DNA of 61,556 nucleotides. Origin: Caulobacteraceae bacterium. GTDB lineage: Bacteria; Pseudomonadota; Alphaproteobacteria; Caulobacterales; Caulobacteraceae. Each line of letters opens with the position of its first letter. Positions within the stretch are counted from its first letter, which is position 1. The position numbers were made by a program, and so were the translations under genes. The notes under the pieces were generated by a model. It was not told the origin of the DNA, made no database searches, and was given only the letters and a program-made list of their open reading frames with translations. The stretch covers positions 1 to 61,556 of the forward strand of contig CANJRI010000009.1 of assembly GCA_947476555.1 (NCBI GenBank). The letters run 5' to 3'. Positions 32,680-41,550 of the stretch are shown here, piece by piece.

Positions 32680-33693
32680 ATGATCCGTCCCCAGGACCTG
32701 CTCTGCCCCAAGCCGGAGGGGCTCTACTGCGCCCCCGGCGGTTTCTACATCGACCCGGTCCGGCCGGTGGACCGGGCGGTGATCACCCACGGCCACGCCG
32801 ACCACGCCCGCGCCGGCCACGGCGCCGTGCTGGCGACGGCCGAGACCCTGGACATCATGGCCGAGCGCTATGGCCGCGATTTCACCGGGTCGGCCCAGGC
32901 CGGCGCCTACGGCGAGACGGTCACCCGCGGTCCGGTGGAGGTCACCCTGGTCCCGGCCGGACACGTGTTGGGCTCGGCCCAGGCGGTGGTCCGCTGGAAG
33001 GGGCTGACCATGGTGGTGAGCGGCGACTACAAGCGCCGGCGCGATCCCACCTGCCCGCCCTTCGAGCCGGTCCCCTGCGATGTCTTCATCTCCGAAGCGA
33101 CCTTCGGCCTGCCGGTGTTCCGCCATCCTGACGATGGCGAGGAGGTCGCCCGGCTGCTGCGCTCGGTCGCCCAGTTCCCGGAGCGCAGCCACATCGTCGG
33201 CGCCTATGCGCTGGGCAAGGCGCAGCGGATCATCCGCCTGCTGCGCGAGGCCGGCTGGGACGCTCCCATCTACGTCCATGGCGCCCTGGAGCGGCTGAAC
33301 GCCCTCTACACCCGGCGCGGCGTCGACCTCGGCCCGTTGGAGCCGGCCACGACCGCGGGGAGAAAGGCCGACTTCGCCGGCGCCATCGTTATCGCCCCGC
33401 CCTCGGCCATGCAGGACCGCTGGAGCCGGCGTTTCCCGGACCCGGTGTCCGCCTTCGCCTCCGGCTGGATGCAGATCAGGGCCCGCGCCCGCCAGCGCGG
33501 CGTCGAGCTGCCGCTGGTGATCTCCGACCACGCCGACTGGGACGAGCTGACCGCCACCGTGGCGGAGCTGCGCCCAGGTGAGCTGTGGATCACCCACGGT
33601 CGGGAGGAAGCTCTCGCCCGCTGGGCCGAGTTGCACGGCGTCCCGGCGAGGGCCTTGGCGCTGGTGGGCTACGAGGACGAAGGCGATGACTAG
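32680..33693 (+). CDS. Ligase-associated MBL-fold DNA exonuclease
   Basis: A 337-residue metallo-beta-lactamase fold nuclease. The metal site is THGHADHARAGH (H37, H39, D41, H42), with the second histidines in AGHVLGSAQAVV and DHADWDEL. The GDYKRRRDPTCPPFEPVPCDV segment is typical of the exonuclease that accompanies ATP-dependent ligases. The start at 32680 gives the family length. It is followed by a tiny gene and by the ligase, the usual order. The DEXH helicase and PdeM nuclease found with such clusters elsewhere are not present here. Confidence 0.9.
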   Translation: MIRPQDLLCPKPEGLYCAPGGFYIDPVRPVDRAVITHGHADHARAGHGAVLATAETLDIMAERYGRDFTGSAQAGAYGETVTRGPVEVTLVPAGHVLGSAQAVVRWKGLTMVVSGDYKRRRDPTCPPFEPVPCDVFISEATFGLPVFRHPDDGEEVARLLRSVAQFPERSHIVGAYALGKAQRIIRLLREAGWDAPIYVHGALERLNALYTRRGVDLGPLEPATTAGRKADFAGAIVIAPPSAMQDRWSRRFPDPVSAFASGWMQIRARARQRGVELPLVISDHADWDELTATVAELRPGELWITHGREEALARWAELHGVPARALALVGYEDEGDD

Positions 33694-33725
33694 GAACGCG
33701 GCCCGGAGGCCGGCGTTGAGGTCGT

Positions 33726-33878
33726 ATGTCCGAACCCTCCACGCCAGAACCGAAGAAGGAAGGCGGCCTCACCTCGCCCGCCAAGCCCGCGCCCGCGCCG
33801 CCGGCCGAGCCCGAGGCTGCGGAGGGAGAGCAAGCCCGCGAGACGGACAAGCGCGGCGGCATGATCGGCGAGGGCTGA
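33726..33878 (+). CDS. Tiny Pro/Ala/Glu-rich protein between exonuclease and ligase
   Basis: A 50-residue frame starting MSEPSTPEPKKEGG. The middle is Pro/Ala/Glu-rich, the end GGMIGEG, so it is predicted disordered. It sits 32 bp after the exonuclease and 27 bp before the ligase, on the same strand, and a similar short frame would be needed to fill the spacing in the operon. No family is known to me; the end resembles tails of small alphaproteobacterial proteins with repeated RGGMIGEG-like termini. Confidence 0.45.
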   Translation: MSEPSTPEPKKEGGLTSPAKPAPAPPAEPEAAEGEQARETDKRGGMIGEG

Positions 33879-33905
33879 TCTTCGTCCGCCTGGCGCGGCG
33901 CTGAC

Positions 33906-35528
33906 ATGCGCGCCTTCGCCGAGTTGCTCGACCGGCTGTCCCTGACCGCCTCGCGCAACGCCAAGCTGACTCTGGTCCGCGACTATCTGAGGTCGGCTCC
34001 CGATCCGGACCGCGGCTGGGCACTGGCGGCGCTGACCGGCGACCTGACCTTCGACGCCGCCAAGCCGGCCTTCATCCGCAAGGCCGTGGAGGCGCGGATG
34101 GATCCGCAGCTCTTCCGGTGGTCCTACGACTATGTGGGTGACCTGGCCGAGGCTGTCTCCCTGGTCTGGCCGGCCAGGCCCGGCGCCAACCGCGAGCCGG
34201 ATCTTTCCCAGGTGATCGAGGGGCTGCGCAGCGCCAGTCGCGCCGAAGCGCAGGGTCGCATCGAGGCCTGGCTCGACGCCCTGCGGCAGCCGCGCGAGCG
34301 CTGGGCTCTGCTGAAGCTGGTCACCGGCGGCCTTCGGGTCGGCCTTTCCGCCCGCCTGGCCAAGCAGGCGGCGGCCGACATCGGCCCCGTCCCGGTCTCA
34401 GAGGTGGAGGAACTGTGGCACTGCCTGCACGCGCCCTACGAGGACCTGTTCGCCTGGCTGGAGGGGCGCTCCGAAAAGCCCACGTCGGAGAACCCGGCCC
34501 GCTTCCGCCCGGTGATGCTGGCCCAGGCGATCGATGAGGCTGTCGATTTCGCCAAGCTCGACCCCGCCGACTACGCCGCCGAGTGGAAGTGGGACGGCAT
34601 CCGCATCCAGGCCGCGCACGAAGGCGGCGTGCGCCGGCTCTACACCCGCACCGGCGACGATATCTCCCGCACCTTCCCCGACCTGCTGGACGCCCTGCCA
34701 CCGGACGTGGTGATCGACGGGGAGCTACTGGTCATCCGGGACGGACGGGTCGCCCCCTTCGCCGACCTGCAGCAACGGCTGAACCGCAAGGTGGTGGACG
34801 CCAAGCTCATGGCCACGCACCCGGCGGCCATCCGGGCCTACGACCTTCTGCAAGAGGGCGCCGAAGACACCCGCACCCTGCCCTTCGCCGAGCGCCGCAA
34901 ACGGCTGGAGGCCTTCGTCGCGCGCCACAGTGGGCCGCGTATCGACCTATCGCCGATGCAGCCGTTCGAGACCTGGGAGGCGCTGGCGAAGCTGCGCGCC
35001 GATCCACCACCCGGCGACCCCCAGGCCGCCGAGGGCCTGATGCTCAAGCGGTGGGACTCCGCCTACGAGGCCGGCCGGCCCAAGGGCCCCTGGTTCAAGT
35101 GGAAGCGCGACCCCCACCTGATCGATGCGGTCCTGATGTACGCCCAGCGCGGGCACGGCAAGCGCTCCAGCTACTACTCGGACTACACCTTCGGGGTCTG
35201 GGCCAGCGACCCGGCCGGGCAGCGATTTCTCACCCCCGTTGGCAAGGCCTATTTCGGCTTCACCGACGAGGAACTGCGCCAGATCGACAAGTTCGTGCGC
35301 GACAACACCATCGAGCGGTTCGGGCCGGTGCGATCCGTGCGCGCGGAGGCGCACGCGGGCCTGGTCTTCGAGGTGGCCTTCGAGGGGCTGCAGCGCTCCA
35401 CCCGCCACAAGTCCGGGCTCGCCATGCGTTTTCCCCGCATCAACCGCATCCGCTGGGACAAGCCGCCGGGCGAGGCCGATGAGCTGGAGGCGCTGGAACG
35501 GATTCTGGCGCGGATCGAGACCGCGTGA
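33906..35528 (+). CDS. ATP-dependent DNA ligase (cluster-type, LigC/LigB-like)
   Basis: A 540-residue ATP-dependent ligase. The N-terminal domain (about 1-200) is followed by the catalytic core: AEWKWDGIRIQ with the adenylated lysine K228, then TRTGDDISRTFPDLLDALP, DGELLVIRDG, and EGLMLKRWDSAYEAGRPKGPW. The OB-fold ends in RHKSGLAMRFPRINRIRWD. This is the type that works with the MBL exonuclease upstream in DNA damage responses ('cisplatin damage response' ligase). NAD-dependent LigA is presumably encoded elsewhere. Confidence 0.92.
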   Translation: MRAFAELLDRLSLTASRNAKLTLVRDYLRSAPDPDRGWALAALTGDLTFDAAKPAFIRKAVEARMDPQLFRWSYDYVGDLAEAVSLVWPARPGANREPDLSQVIEGLRSASRAEAQGRIEAWLDALRQPRERWALLKLVTGGLRVGLSARLAKQAAADIGPVPVSEVEELWHCLHAPYEDLFAWLEGRSEKPTSENPARFRPVMLAQAIDEAVDFAKLDPADYAAEWKWDGIRIQAAHEGGVRRLYTRTGDDISRTFPDLLDALPPDVVIDGELLVIRDGRVAPFADLQQRLNRKVVDAKLMATHPAAIRAYDLLQEGAEDTRTLPFAERRKRLEAFVARHSGPRIDLSPMQPFETWEALAKLRADPPPGDPQAAEGLMLKRWDSAYEAGRPKGPWFKWKRDPHLIDAVLMYAQRGHGKRSSYYSDYTFGVWASDPAGQRFLTPVGKAYFGFTDEELRQIDKFVRDNTIERFGPVRSVRAEAHAGLVFEVAFEGLQRSTRHKSGLAMRFPRINRIRWDKPPGEADELEALERILARIETA

Positions 35529-35540
35529 GATAATCTCATC

Positions 35541-36080
35541 ATGAGCGAGACCGCCCCGAAGCCGATTATCTCCGAGGACTATCGGCGTCAGCAGCAGGAG
35601 CTGCACAAGAATCCCCAATACGGGGTCGCTTCCATCGGCTTCGCGCCGGCGGTGGCCCGGCTGATCGAGCAGCTAAAGGTCACGTCCCTGTCCGACTACG
35701 GGGCCGGCAAGCAGAACCTCAAGAAGGCCTTGGCCGAGAAGGGCGAGCAGCTCGACTACCGGCCGTACGATCCGGCCTTCCCCGAGTATGGCCCGGCCCG
35801 CAGCGCGGACCTGGTCTGCTGCATCGACGTCCTCGAGCACATCGAGCCGGAGTTCCTCGACAACGTCCTGGACGAACTTGCCGCGCTGACGGTGAAGCAC
35901 GGCTTCTACTCGATCCACACCGGGCCGGCGGTGAAGGTGCTGGCCGACGGCCGCAACGCCCATCTGATCCAGAAGCCGTCCTCGTGGTGGCTGCCCAAGC
36001 TCTGCCAGCGGTTCGAGATCGACGGCCTGCAGAAGTCGCCCGGCGGCTTCGTGGTCCTGGTGCGTCCGCGCGAGGCCTAG
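35541..36080 (+). CDS. SAM-dependent methyltransferase-like protein
   Basis: A 179-residue protein with the core of a class I methyltransferase: SLSDYGAGKQNLKKALAEKG (motif I-like, residues 50-69) and SADLVCCIDVLEHIEPEFLD (about 88-107), where the acidic residue and H resemble the post-I/II region. The C-terminus has PSSWWLPKLCQRFEIDGLQ. Motif I reads GAGK rather than GxGxG, so cofactor use is not certain. It follows the ligase by 12 bp and overlaps the convergent gmhB by four bases. Confidence 0.75.
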   Translation: MSETAPKPIISEDYRRQQQELHKNPQYGVASIGFAPAVARLIEQLKVTSLSDYGAGKQNLKKALAEKGEQLDYRPYDPAFPEYGPARSADLVCCIDVLEHIEPEFLDNVLDELAALTVKHGFYSIHTGPAVKVLADGRNAHLIQKPSSWWLPKLCQRFEIDGLQKSPGGFVVLVRPREA

Positions 36081-36649
36081 CGCGGGAGCAGGTCCTCGGC
36101 CTCCAGGAAACGGTAGAGATCCCCGCCCTTGAACAAGGCCGCGCGGATCCCCGCGCGTAGAGCCGCCTCCAGGTCCGAGGGCTTGTCGCCGATCAGCAGC
36201 GAGCGGTCGCGGTCCACCGGCCATTCGGCCAGCGCCTGCAGGATCATGCCAGGGTTGGGCTTTCGCAGCGGCGGGTCCGGATGGCGATAAGCCTCCACCT
36301 TCGCCTGCGGGTGCTGGGGCGCCAGATAGTAGGTGTCGATCCGGGCCCCCGCCTCGGCCAGGTCGGCGTCCATGCGCCGATGCAGGGCGTGGACCTCGGC
36401 CTCCGAATAGTAGCCGCGTCCGATCCCCGATTGGTTGGTCACCACGAACACCAGCCATCCGGCGCGGTTGAACGCGGCCACGGACTCACGCGCGCCGGGG
36501 ACCCAACGAAAGTCCTCCCAGCGGGAGACATAGCCGCGATCCTCGTTGAGCACGCCATCGCGGTCGAGGAACAGGGCGGGTCGGTGCGGCGATTCGGGCA
36601 CCAGGCGATTATAGGGCCGGCCGTGACGCGCCGATTTCAAAAAGTCCAA
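36077..36649 (-). CDS. gmhB: HAD phosphatase, GmhB-like
   Basis: A 190-residue HAD-fold phosphatase resembling D-glycero-D-manno-heptose 1,7-bisphosphate 7-phosphatase, used for LPS heptose. It has the nucleophile motif [13 protein letters not shown] (about 25-37), [15 protein letters not shown], and [15 protein letters not shown]. Classical GmhB carries a zinc loop with CPHHP and CDCRKP; here these read APQHPQ and DPPLRKP, so all the zinc cysteines are gone. It may act on a related sugar bisphosphate. Starts 13 bp from the divergent ABC transporter gene. Confidence 0.8.
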   Translation of the reverse strand: MDFLKSARHGRPYNRLVPESPHRPALFLDRDGVLNEDRGYVSRWEDFRWVPGARESVAAFNRAGWLVFVVTNQSGIGRGYYSEAEVHALHRRMDADLAEAGARIDTYYLAPQHPQAKVEAYRHPDPPLRKPNPGMILQALAEWPVDRDRSLLIGDKPSDLEAALRAGIRAALFKGGDLYRFLEAEDLLPR

Positions 36650-36689
36650 TTCCGGCCTTAGGGTGAGGTCTAACGCAACGAGGCGCCCC

Positions 36690-38501
36690 TTGGCTGATCA
36701 CGACGTTCTCACCCTCGACAATCTGACGGTCGATTTCGACACCTACGACGGAACGGTGCGCGCGGTGCGGGGGGTGTCGCTCTCGATACCCCGAGGCAAG
36801 ACCCTCGGCGTGGTCGGGGAAAGCGGCTCCGGCAAGAGCCAGACCTTCATGGCGGTGATGGGCCTCCTGGCCCGCAACGGCAGGGCGTCCGGCTCGGCGA
36901 AGTTCCAGGGCAAGGAGCTCCTGGGGCTGAAGATGTCCGACCTCAACAAGGTGCGCGGCTCGAAGATGACGATGATCTTCCAGGACCCGCTCACCGCCCT
37001 GACGCCGCACGTGCGCATCGGGGAGCAGATCGCCGAGCCCCTGCGCCTGCACCTGGGCATGAGCGACGCCGACGCCAAGAAACGGGCGCTGGAATGGCTG
37101 GGCAATGTCCGCATACCCGACGCGGCGCGGCGGATGCGCCAGTATCCCCACGAACTCTCCGGCGGCATGCGCCAGCGGGTGATGATCGCCGCGGCCATGG
37201 CCCCCGGCCCTGAGCTGTTGATCGCCGACGAGCCCACCACCGCCCTCGACGTCACCGTCCAGGCCGAGATCCTCGACCTGATGGCCGACCTGCAACGTCA
37301 GACGGGGACCGCCATGGCCCTGATCACCCACGACATGGGCGTCATCGCCCGCCTGGCCGACCGGGTCTGCGTGATGAAGGACGGGGCCTATGTGGAGGAG
37401 GGGCCGGTGGAGGAGATCTTCGCCGCGCCCAAGACCGACTACACCCGCGCCTTGCTCGACGCGATCCCGCGGCTGGACCGCAACGACCGGGGCGGGCGGC
37501 CGACGCTGGCGCCCCTGAAGCCCGGCGCGAAGGTTCTGGTCGAGGGCAGGGACGTGAGGGTCCACTTCCCGTTCCACGAGGGGCTGTTCGGCAAGAAGCG
37601 CGCGCTGCGGGCCGTCGACGGCGTCGACTTCGAGGTCCGCGAGGGCGAGACGCTGGGGATCGTCGGCGAGAGCGGGTCGGGCAAGTCCACCCTCGCCCGG
37701 GCCGTGCTGAACCTGATTCCAGCCACCAGCGGGGCCGTCACCCTGATGGGACGGGACGTCACCCACGCCGAGCGCGAGGCCATGCGGGCCATGCGCCAGG
37801 ACATGCAGATCGTCTTCCAGGACCCCCTGGCCAGCCTCGATCCGCGGATGACCGTCGGCGACTCCATCGCCGAGCCTCTAAGGGTCTTCAAACCGGCGCT
37901 CGACCGCGCCGCTCGGGAGGTCGAAGTCCGGGCCATGATGGATCGCGTCGAGCTCGATACGGGTTTGATCAACCGCTACCCGCATGAGCTTTCGGGCGGT
38001 CAGAACCAGCGGGTGGGCATCGCCCGGGCGATGATCCTTCGGCCCAAGCTGGTGATCTGCGACGAGGCGGTCAGCGCGCTGGACGTCTCGATCCGCGCCC
38101 AGATCATCGACCTGCTCATCAACCTGCAGAAGGAGATGGGCCTTTCGATGATCTTCATCAGCCACGACCTGGCCGTAGTGAAGGAGATCAGCCACCGGGT
38201 GCTGGTGCTCTACATGGGCCGGGTGATGGAACTGGCCGACCGCGAGCGCATCTACACCGCGCCCCAGCACCCCTACACCAAGGCGCTGATGTCGGCGGCG
38301 CCGATCCCGGACCCCAGGATCGAGCGGACCCGCAAGCGCATCAAGCTGACCGGCGAGCCTCCGAGTCCCATGGACCCCAAGGCGGCCTTCCGGTTCGCGC
38401 CCTCCCGCCTGCCGATCGACCCCAACGCCCCGATCCTGTCGCCCGAGCTCAAGGAAGTCGCTCCGGGCCACCTTGTCTCGGAGTTCGATCCCGAGACCTG
38501 A
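36690..38501 (+). CDS. Peptide ABC transporter, fused two-domain ATPase
   Basis: A roughly 603-residue protein with two ABC ATPase domains in tandem, like YejF or DppD-DppF fusions. Domain 1 has Walker [13 protein letters not shown] and signature [12 protein letters not shown]; domain 2 has [13 protein letters not shown] and [13 protein letters not shown]. Both have Walker B with [10 protein letters not shown] and [10 protein letters not shown]; the second has alanine-valine instead of PT after the E. No permease or binding protein gene is next to it, so its partners are elsewhere. The start is uncertain: TTG at 36690, with GAGG upstream, or GTG at 36663. Confidence 0.88.
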   Translation: MADHDVLTLDNLTVDFDTYDGTVRAVRGVSLSIPRGKTLGVVGESGSGKSQTFMAVMGLLARNGRASGSAKFQGKELLGLKMSDLNKVRGSKMTMIFQDPLTALTPHVRIGEQIAEPLRLHLGMSDADAKKRALEWLGNVRIPDAARRMRQYPHELSGGMRQRVMIAAAMAPGPELLIADEPTTALDVTVQAEILDLMADLQRQTGTAMALITHDMGVIARLADRVCVMKDGAYVEEGPVEEIFAAPKTDYTRALLDAIPRLDRNDRGGRPTLAPLKPGAKVLVEGRDVRVHFPFHEGLFGKKRALRAVDGVDFEVREGETLGIVGESGSGKSTLARAVLNLIPATSGAVTLMGRDVTHAEREAMRAMRQDMQIVFQDPLASLDPRMTVGDSIAEPLRVFKPALDRAAREVEVRAMMDRVELDTGLINRYPHELSGGQNQRVGIARAMILRPKLVICDEAVSALDVSIRAQIIDLLINLQKEMGLSMIFISHDLAVVKEISHRVLVLYMGRVMELADRERIYTAPQHPYTKALMSAAPIPDPRIERTRKRIKLTGEPPSPMDPKAAFRFAPSRLPIDPNAPILSPELKEVAPGHLVSEFDPET

Positions 38502-38504
38502 GAT

Positions 38505-40556
38505 TTACCAGATCCTGACCCGCTGCTCGGGCGCCAGGTACATCGGATCGTCCGGCTTGGTCCCGAACGCCTGGTGGAAGGCGTCGATGTTCTTCACCGG
38601 CAGGTCCACGCGGGCCTGCGGCGGCGAATGCGGATCGGCCACCAGGATCTGCCGCATGTAGTCGTCGCGGTACTTGGAGCGCCAGACCTGCGCCCAGCCG
38701 AGAAACACCCGTTGCTCGCCGGTCAGGCCGTCGATGACCGGCGCCGGCCGGCCCTTCAGCGAGATCTTGTAGGCGTCCAGCGCCAGCAGCAGGCCGCCAA
38801 GGTCGGCGATGTTCTCGCCCATGGTCAGGTCGCCGTTGATCCGCGCGCCGGGCAGCACCTCCACGGCGGCGTACTGCTTGCCCAACCGCTCGGCCTGGAC
38901 CTGGAACTTGGCCGCGTCCTCAGCCGTCCACCACTCCGAAAGCCGGCCGTCGCCATCGCTCTTGCGACCCTGGTCGTCGAAGCCGTGGGTGATCTCGTGG
39001 CCGATCACCCCGCCGATGCCGCCATAGTTCACCGCCGGGTCGCCCTCGGGATCGAAGAACGGGGGCTGCAGGATGGCGGCCGGGAAGACGATCTCGTTCT
39101 TGGTGGACGAATAGTAGGCGTTGATCGTCGGCGGGGTCATGCCCCACTCCGAACGATCGACCGGGTCGTTGAGCCGGCGAACCTGCCGCGCCCACTCGAA
39201 GGCGGCCGCCCGCTCGACGTTGCCGTAGAGGTCGCCGGCGTCGATCCGCAGGGCCGAATAGTCCCGCCAATTGTCGGGATAGCCGATCTTCACCGTGAAC
39301 TTGGCGAGCTTCTCATGGGCCTTGGCCTTGGTGGGCGCGCTCATCCAGTCGAGCCGGTCGATCCGCGCGCCCATGGCGGTCTTCAGGTCGCCGACCAGCG
39401 CCTCCATCTGCGCCTTGCTCTGGGCCGGGAAGTAGGCCTCGACATAGAGCTTGCCCAGGGCCTCGCCGAGGTTGCCGTCCACCAGGCCGACGCCGCGTTT
39501 CCAACGGTCCGGCTGGGCCGGGACGCCCGACAGGGTCTTGGAGCGGAACTCAAACCGCGCCTGGTCGAAGTCCTTGGAGAGGTAGGGCGCGGCCTGATCG
39601 ACGATGCTGAAGGCGAGCCAGGCCTTTAGGGTCTCCACGGGCGCTGCGGCATAGAGCGCGGCGATCTTCGGGAAGGCGGTGTTCTCGGCGACCACCACGC
39701 GCGGGGCCGCACCGAGATCCGCACCCGCGAGGAAGGCGGTCCAGTCGAAGCCGGGCGCGAAGCTCGCCAGCCTGGCCGTCTCGAAAGGATTGTAGGTCTT
39801 GTCGTCGTCCCGCCGCTCGGCGCGGGTCCAGGAGACCCTGGCCACCTCGGTCTCGAGGGCGACGATGTCCCGCGCCGCCTTGGCCGCGTCCGGCCAGCCG
39901 GCCAGGCCCAGGACCTTCTCGACATAGGCCTGATAGGCGGCGCGTTGCGGCGCGAAGCGCGCCTCCAGATAGTAGTCCCGGTCCGGCAGGGCGATGCCGC
40001 CCTGGCCGAGGTAGACCGCGTATTTCAGCGGGTCCTTGGCGTCGTCGAACATCTGGACCGAGAAGAAGGAGGACCCAAACCCCTTCGCCGTGGCGCCCAT
40101 CAGCCGCGCCACATCCGAGTGGTTGCGGGCCGCCCGCACGGCGGCCAGGTCGACCGCCAGCGGCCCTGCGCCCAGCGCGTCGACCCGCGCCTGGTCCATG
40201 AAACTCTTGTAGAGCGCGCCGACCTGGGTCCCGACACCGGGGCCACCCGCCACGGCCGCGCGCTCCACGACCGCGCGCATGCGCTCGCGCGAGAGGTCGT
40301 CTAGGGCGACAAAGGCGCCGTAGCTGGAGCGGTCCGAGGGGATCTGCATCCGCTCCAGGAAGCCGCCGTTGGCGTGCTGGAACAGGCTCTGAGCCGGCGT
40401 GGCGCCCGGCATGCGCCCGGCGAGGTCAAAACCCCAGGCGCCCATGCGCGGCGCCTTCGACAGGTCCCTGGGGGCGGTGATGGCGACCTGGGCGGCGGCC
40501 GACGAAGCGGTGAGCAGGGCGGCGATGGCGGCCGCGGCGGACCAGACGGACTTCAT
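38505..40556 (-). CDS. M13 family metallopeptidase
   Basis: A 683-residue secreted zinc peptidase of the neprilysin/PepO family. The signal peptide ends near ASSAAA-Q (residue 22). The zinc motif is GGVIGHEITHGFDDQGR (HExxH at about 522-526) with the third ligand in GENIADLGGLLLA (about 586-598); the substrate motif NAYYSSTKNEIVFPAAILQ lies in between. The last residue is tryptophan (RVRIW), as in the family's end. It should degrade oligopeptides in the periplasm or outside. It converges with the ABC gene, three bases apart. Confidence 0.94.
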   Translation of the reverse strand: MKSVWSAAAAIAALLTASSAAAQVAITAPRDLSKAPRMGAWGFDLAGRMPGATPAQSLFQHANGGFLERMQIPSDRSSYGAFVALDDLSRERMRAVVERAAVAGGPGVGTQVGALYKSFMDQARVDALGAGPLAVDLAAVRAARNHSDVARLMGATAKGFGSSFFSVQMFDDAKDPLKYAVYLGQGGIALPDRDYYLEARFAPQRAAYQAYVEKVLGLAGWPDAAKAARDIVALETEVARVSWTRAERRDDDKTYNPFETARLASFAPGFDWTAFLAGADLGAAPRVVVAENTAFPKIAALYAAAPVETLKAWLAFSIVDQAAPYLSKDFDQARFEFRSKTLSGVPAQPDRWKRGVGLVDGNLGEALGKLYVEAYFPAQSKAQMEALVGDLKTAMGARIDRLDWMSAPTKAKAHEKLAKFTVKIGYPDNWRDYSALRIDAGDLYGNVERAAAFEWARQVRRLNDPVDRSEWGMTPPTINAYYSSTKNEIVFPAAILQPPFFDPEGDPAVNYGGIGGVIGHEITHGFDDQGRKSDGDGRLSEWWTAEDAAKFQVQAERLGKQYAAVEVLPGARINGDLTMGENIADLGGLLLALDAYKISLKGRPAPVIDGLTGEQRVFLGWAQVWRSKYRDDYMRQILVADPHSPPQARVDLPVKNIDAFHQAFGTKPDDPMYLAPEQRVRIW

Positions 40557-40643
40557 GGAGCACTCGCGAGGATCAGTTTGCGTTGACGGCCAACATGCCC
40601 CGGCCGACCGATGTGACGCCCGTTACATTTTGGTCAGGTGACT

Positions 40644-41081
40644 TCAGTGGTGATGGCCCGGGGCCTCCGGGGGCCCCAGGGCCACCTGGAATGCGACCTG
40701 GATCCTCGCGCCGCTGGCGAAGGTCAGGGTCGCGGGCAGGGTCTGGCCGGTCTTCAGCGGCCTGGCGAGGCCGACGAACATCAGATGATACCCTCCTGGC
40801 GCGAAGGTCACCGCCCGGCCCGCCGGGATCGCCAGCCGTTCGACCCTGCGCATGGAGGCCACCCCACCGCTCATCTGGCTCCGGTGGATCTCGACCTTGC
40901 GGGCGCCGGGGCTTTCGATGGCGACCAGGGTGTCGGCCGCCTTGCTGCGGTTGGCCAGAGTCATGAAGCCGGCGCCGGTGGCGCCCGCGACCGCGGGTCG
41001 GCTCCAGGGCTGGGCGACCTCCACGGCCGCGGCGGCCGGAGTCGCGATGGCGGCGACCAGAGCGATCAGGAAATGGCGCAT
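40644..41081 (-). CDS. PCu(A)C copper chaperone
   Basis: A 145-residue periplasmic copper(I) chaperone. The signal peptide ends near AAAA-V (residue 19). The copper motif H(M)xnM is visible: VEIHRSQMSG (H66, M70), then the Met-rich MRRV region and GGYHLMFVGLA (about 97-107). The C-terminal tail ends HHH. PCu(A)C proteins hand copper to cytochrome oxidase. Fourth and last gene of a likely copper operon with YcnI, a TonB receptor and a DUF2946 protein; seven bases separate it from ycnI. Confidence 0.9.
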   Translation of the reverse strand: MRHFLIALVAAIATPAAAAVEVAQPWSRPAVAGATGAGFMTLANRSKAADTLVAIESPGARKVEIHRSQMSGGVASMRRVERLAIPAGRAVTFAPGGYHLMFVGLARPLKTGQTLPATLTFASGARIQVAFQVALGPPEAPGHHH

Positions 41082-41088
41082 GGGGTTC

Positions 41089-41550
41089 CTAATGCTGATG
41101 ATCGTGGCCGGCGTTGGGCGCCGGCGGTGGCGTGGGGGTCACGGTGACGCGCGGCGCGGGGTTGGCCCCGCCCGGCTGGTCCCAACGCACCACCGTGGCG
41201 CCGCAGCTCTGGGTCGTGGGGAAGGCCAAGGCGCCTTCGGCGGCCGGCATGCGGACCAGGATCAGGAATTCCTCGTACTGGTCGGGCGGGAGCAGCCCCT
41301 CCCAGGCGATCGCCCCCTTTTCGATTTTCAGGGTCCAACCCGGCTTCGGCTGCGGCCGCGCCGCGCCCAGCCCGTCCGGCAGGGCGATGCGGATCGCGGT
41401 GGTGGCGTGGATGTCCTGGCACCCATGTCCGAGGCCGAAGCGCAGGAGTTGGTAGCCCCCGGTCACCGCGCTCGTCGGGGTGACGCTGACGTGGGCCATG
41501 GCCATCCCGGGCAGGGCGGCGAGGAGGGCGGCAGTTTTCAGAAGGTCCAT
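41089..41550 (-). CDS. YcnI family (DUF1775) copper-associated protein
   Basis: A 153-residue exported protein. The signal peptide ends at AMA-H, so the mature protein starts with a histidine, which in YcnI proteins binds Cu(II) with its free amino group (HVSVTPTSAVTGGY). The domain continues with FGLGHGCQDIHATTAIRIALP and PTTQSCGATVVRW. The end is Pro/His-rich (GHDHQH). Its start lies 13 bases inside the end of the TonB receptor gene. Start at 41550 was chosen because it gives the correct signal peptide. Confidence 0.9.
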   Translation of the reverse strand: MDLLKTAALLAALPGMAMAHVSVTPTSAVTGGYQLLRFGLGHGCQDIHATTAIRIALPDGLGAARPQPKPGWTLKIEKGAIAWEGLLPPDQYEEFLILVRMPAAEGALAFPTTQSCGATVVRWDQPGGANPAPRVTVTPTPPPAPNAGHDHQH

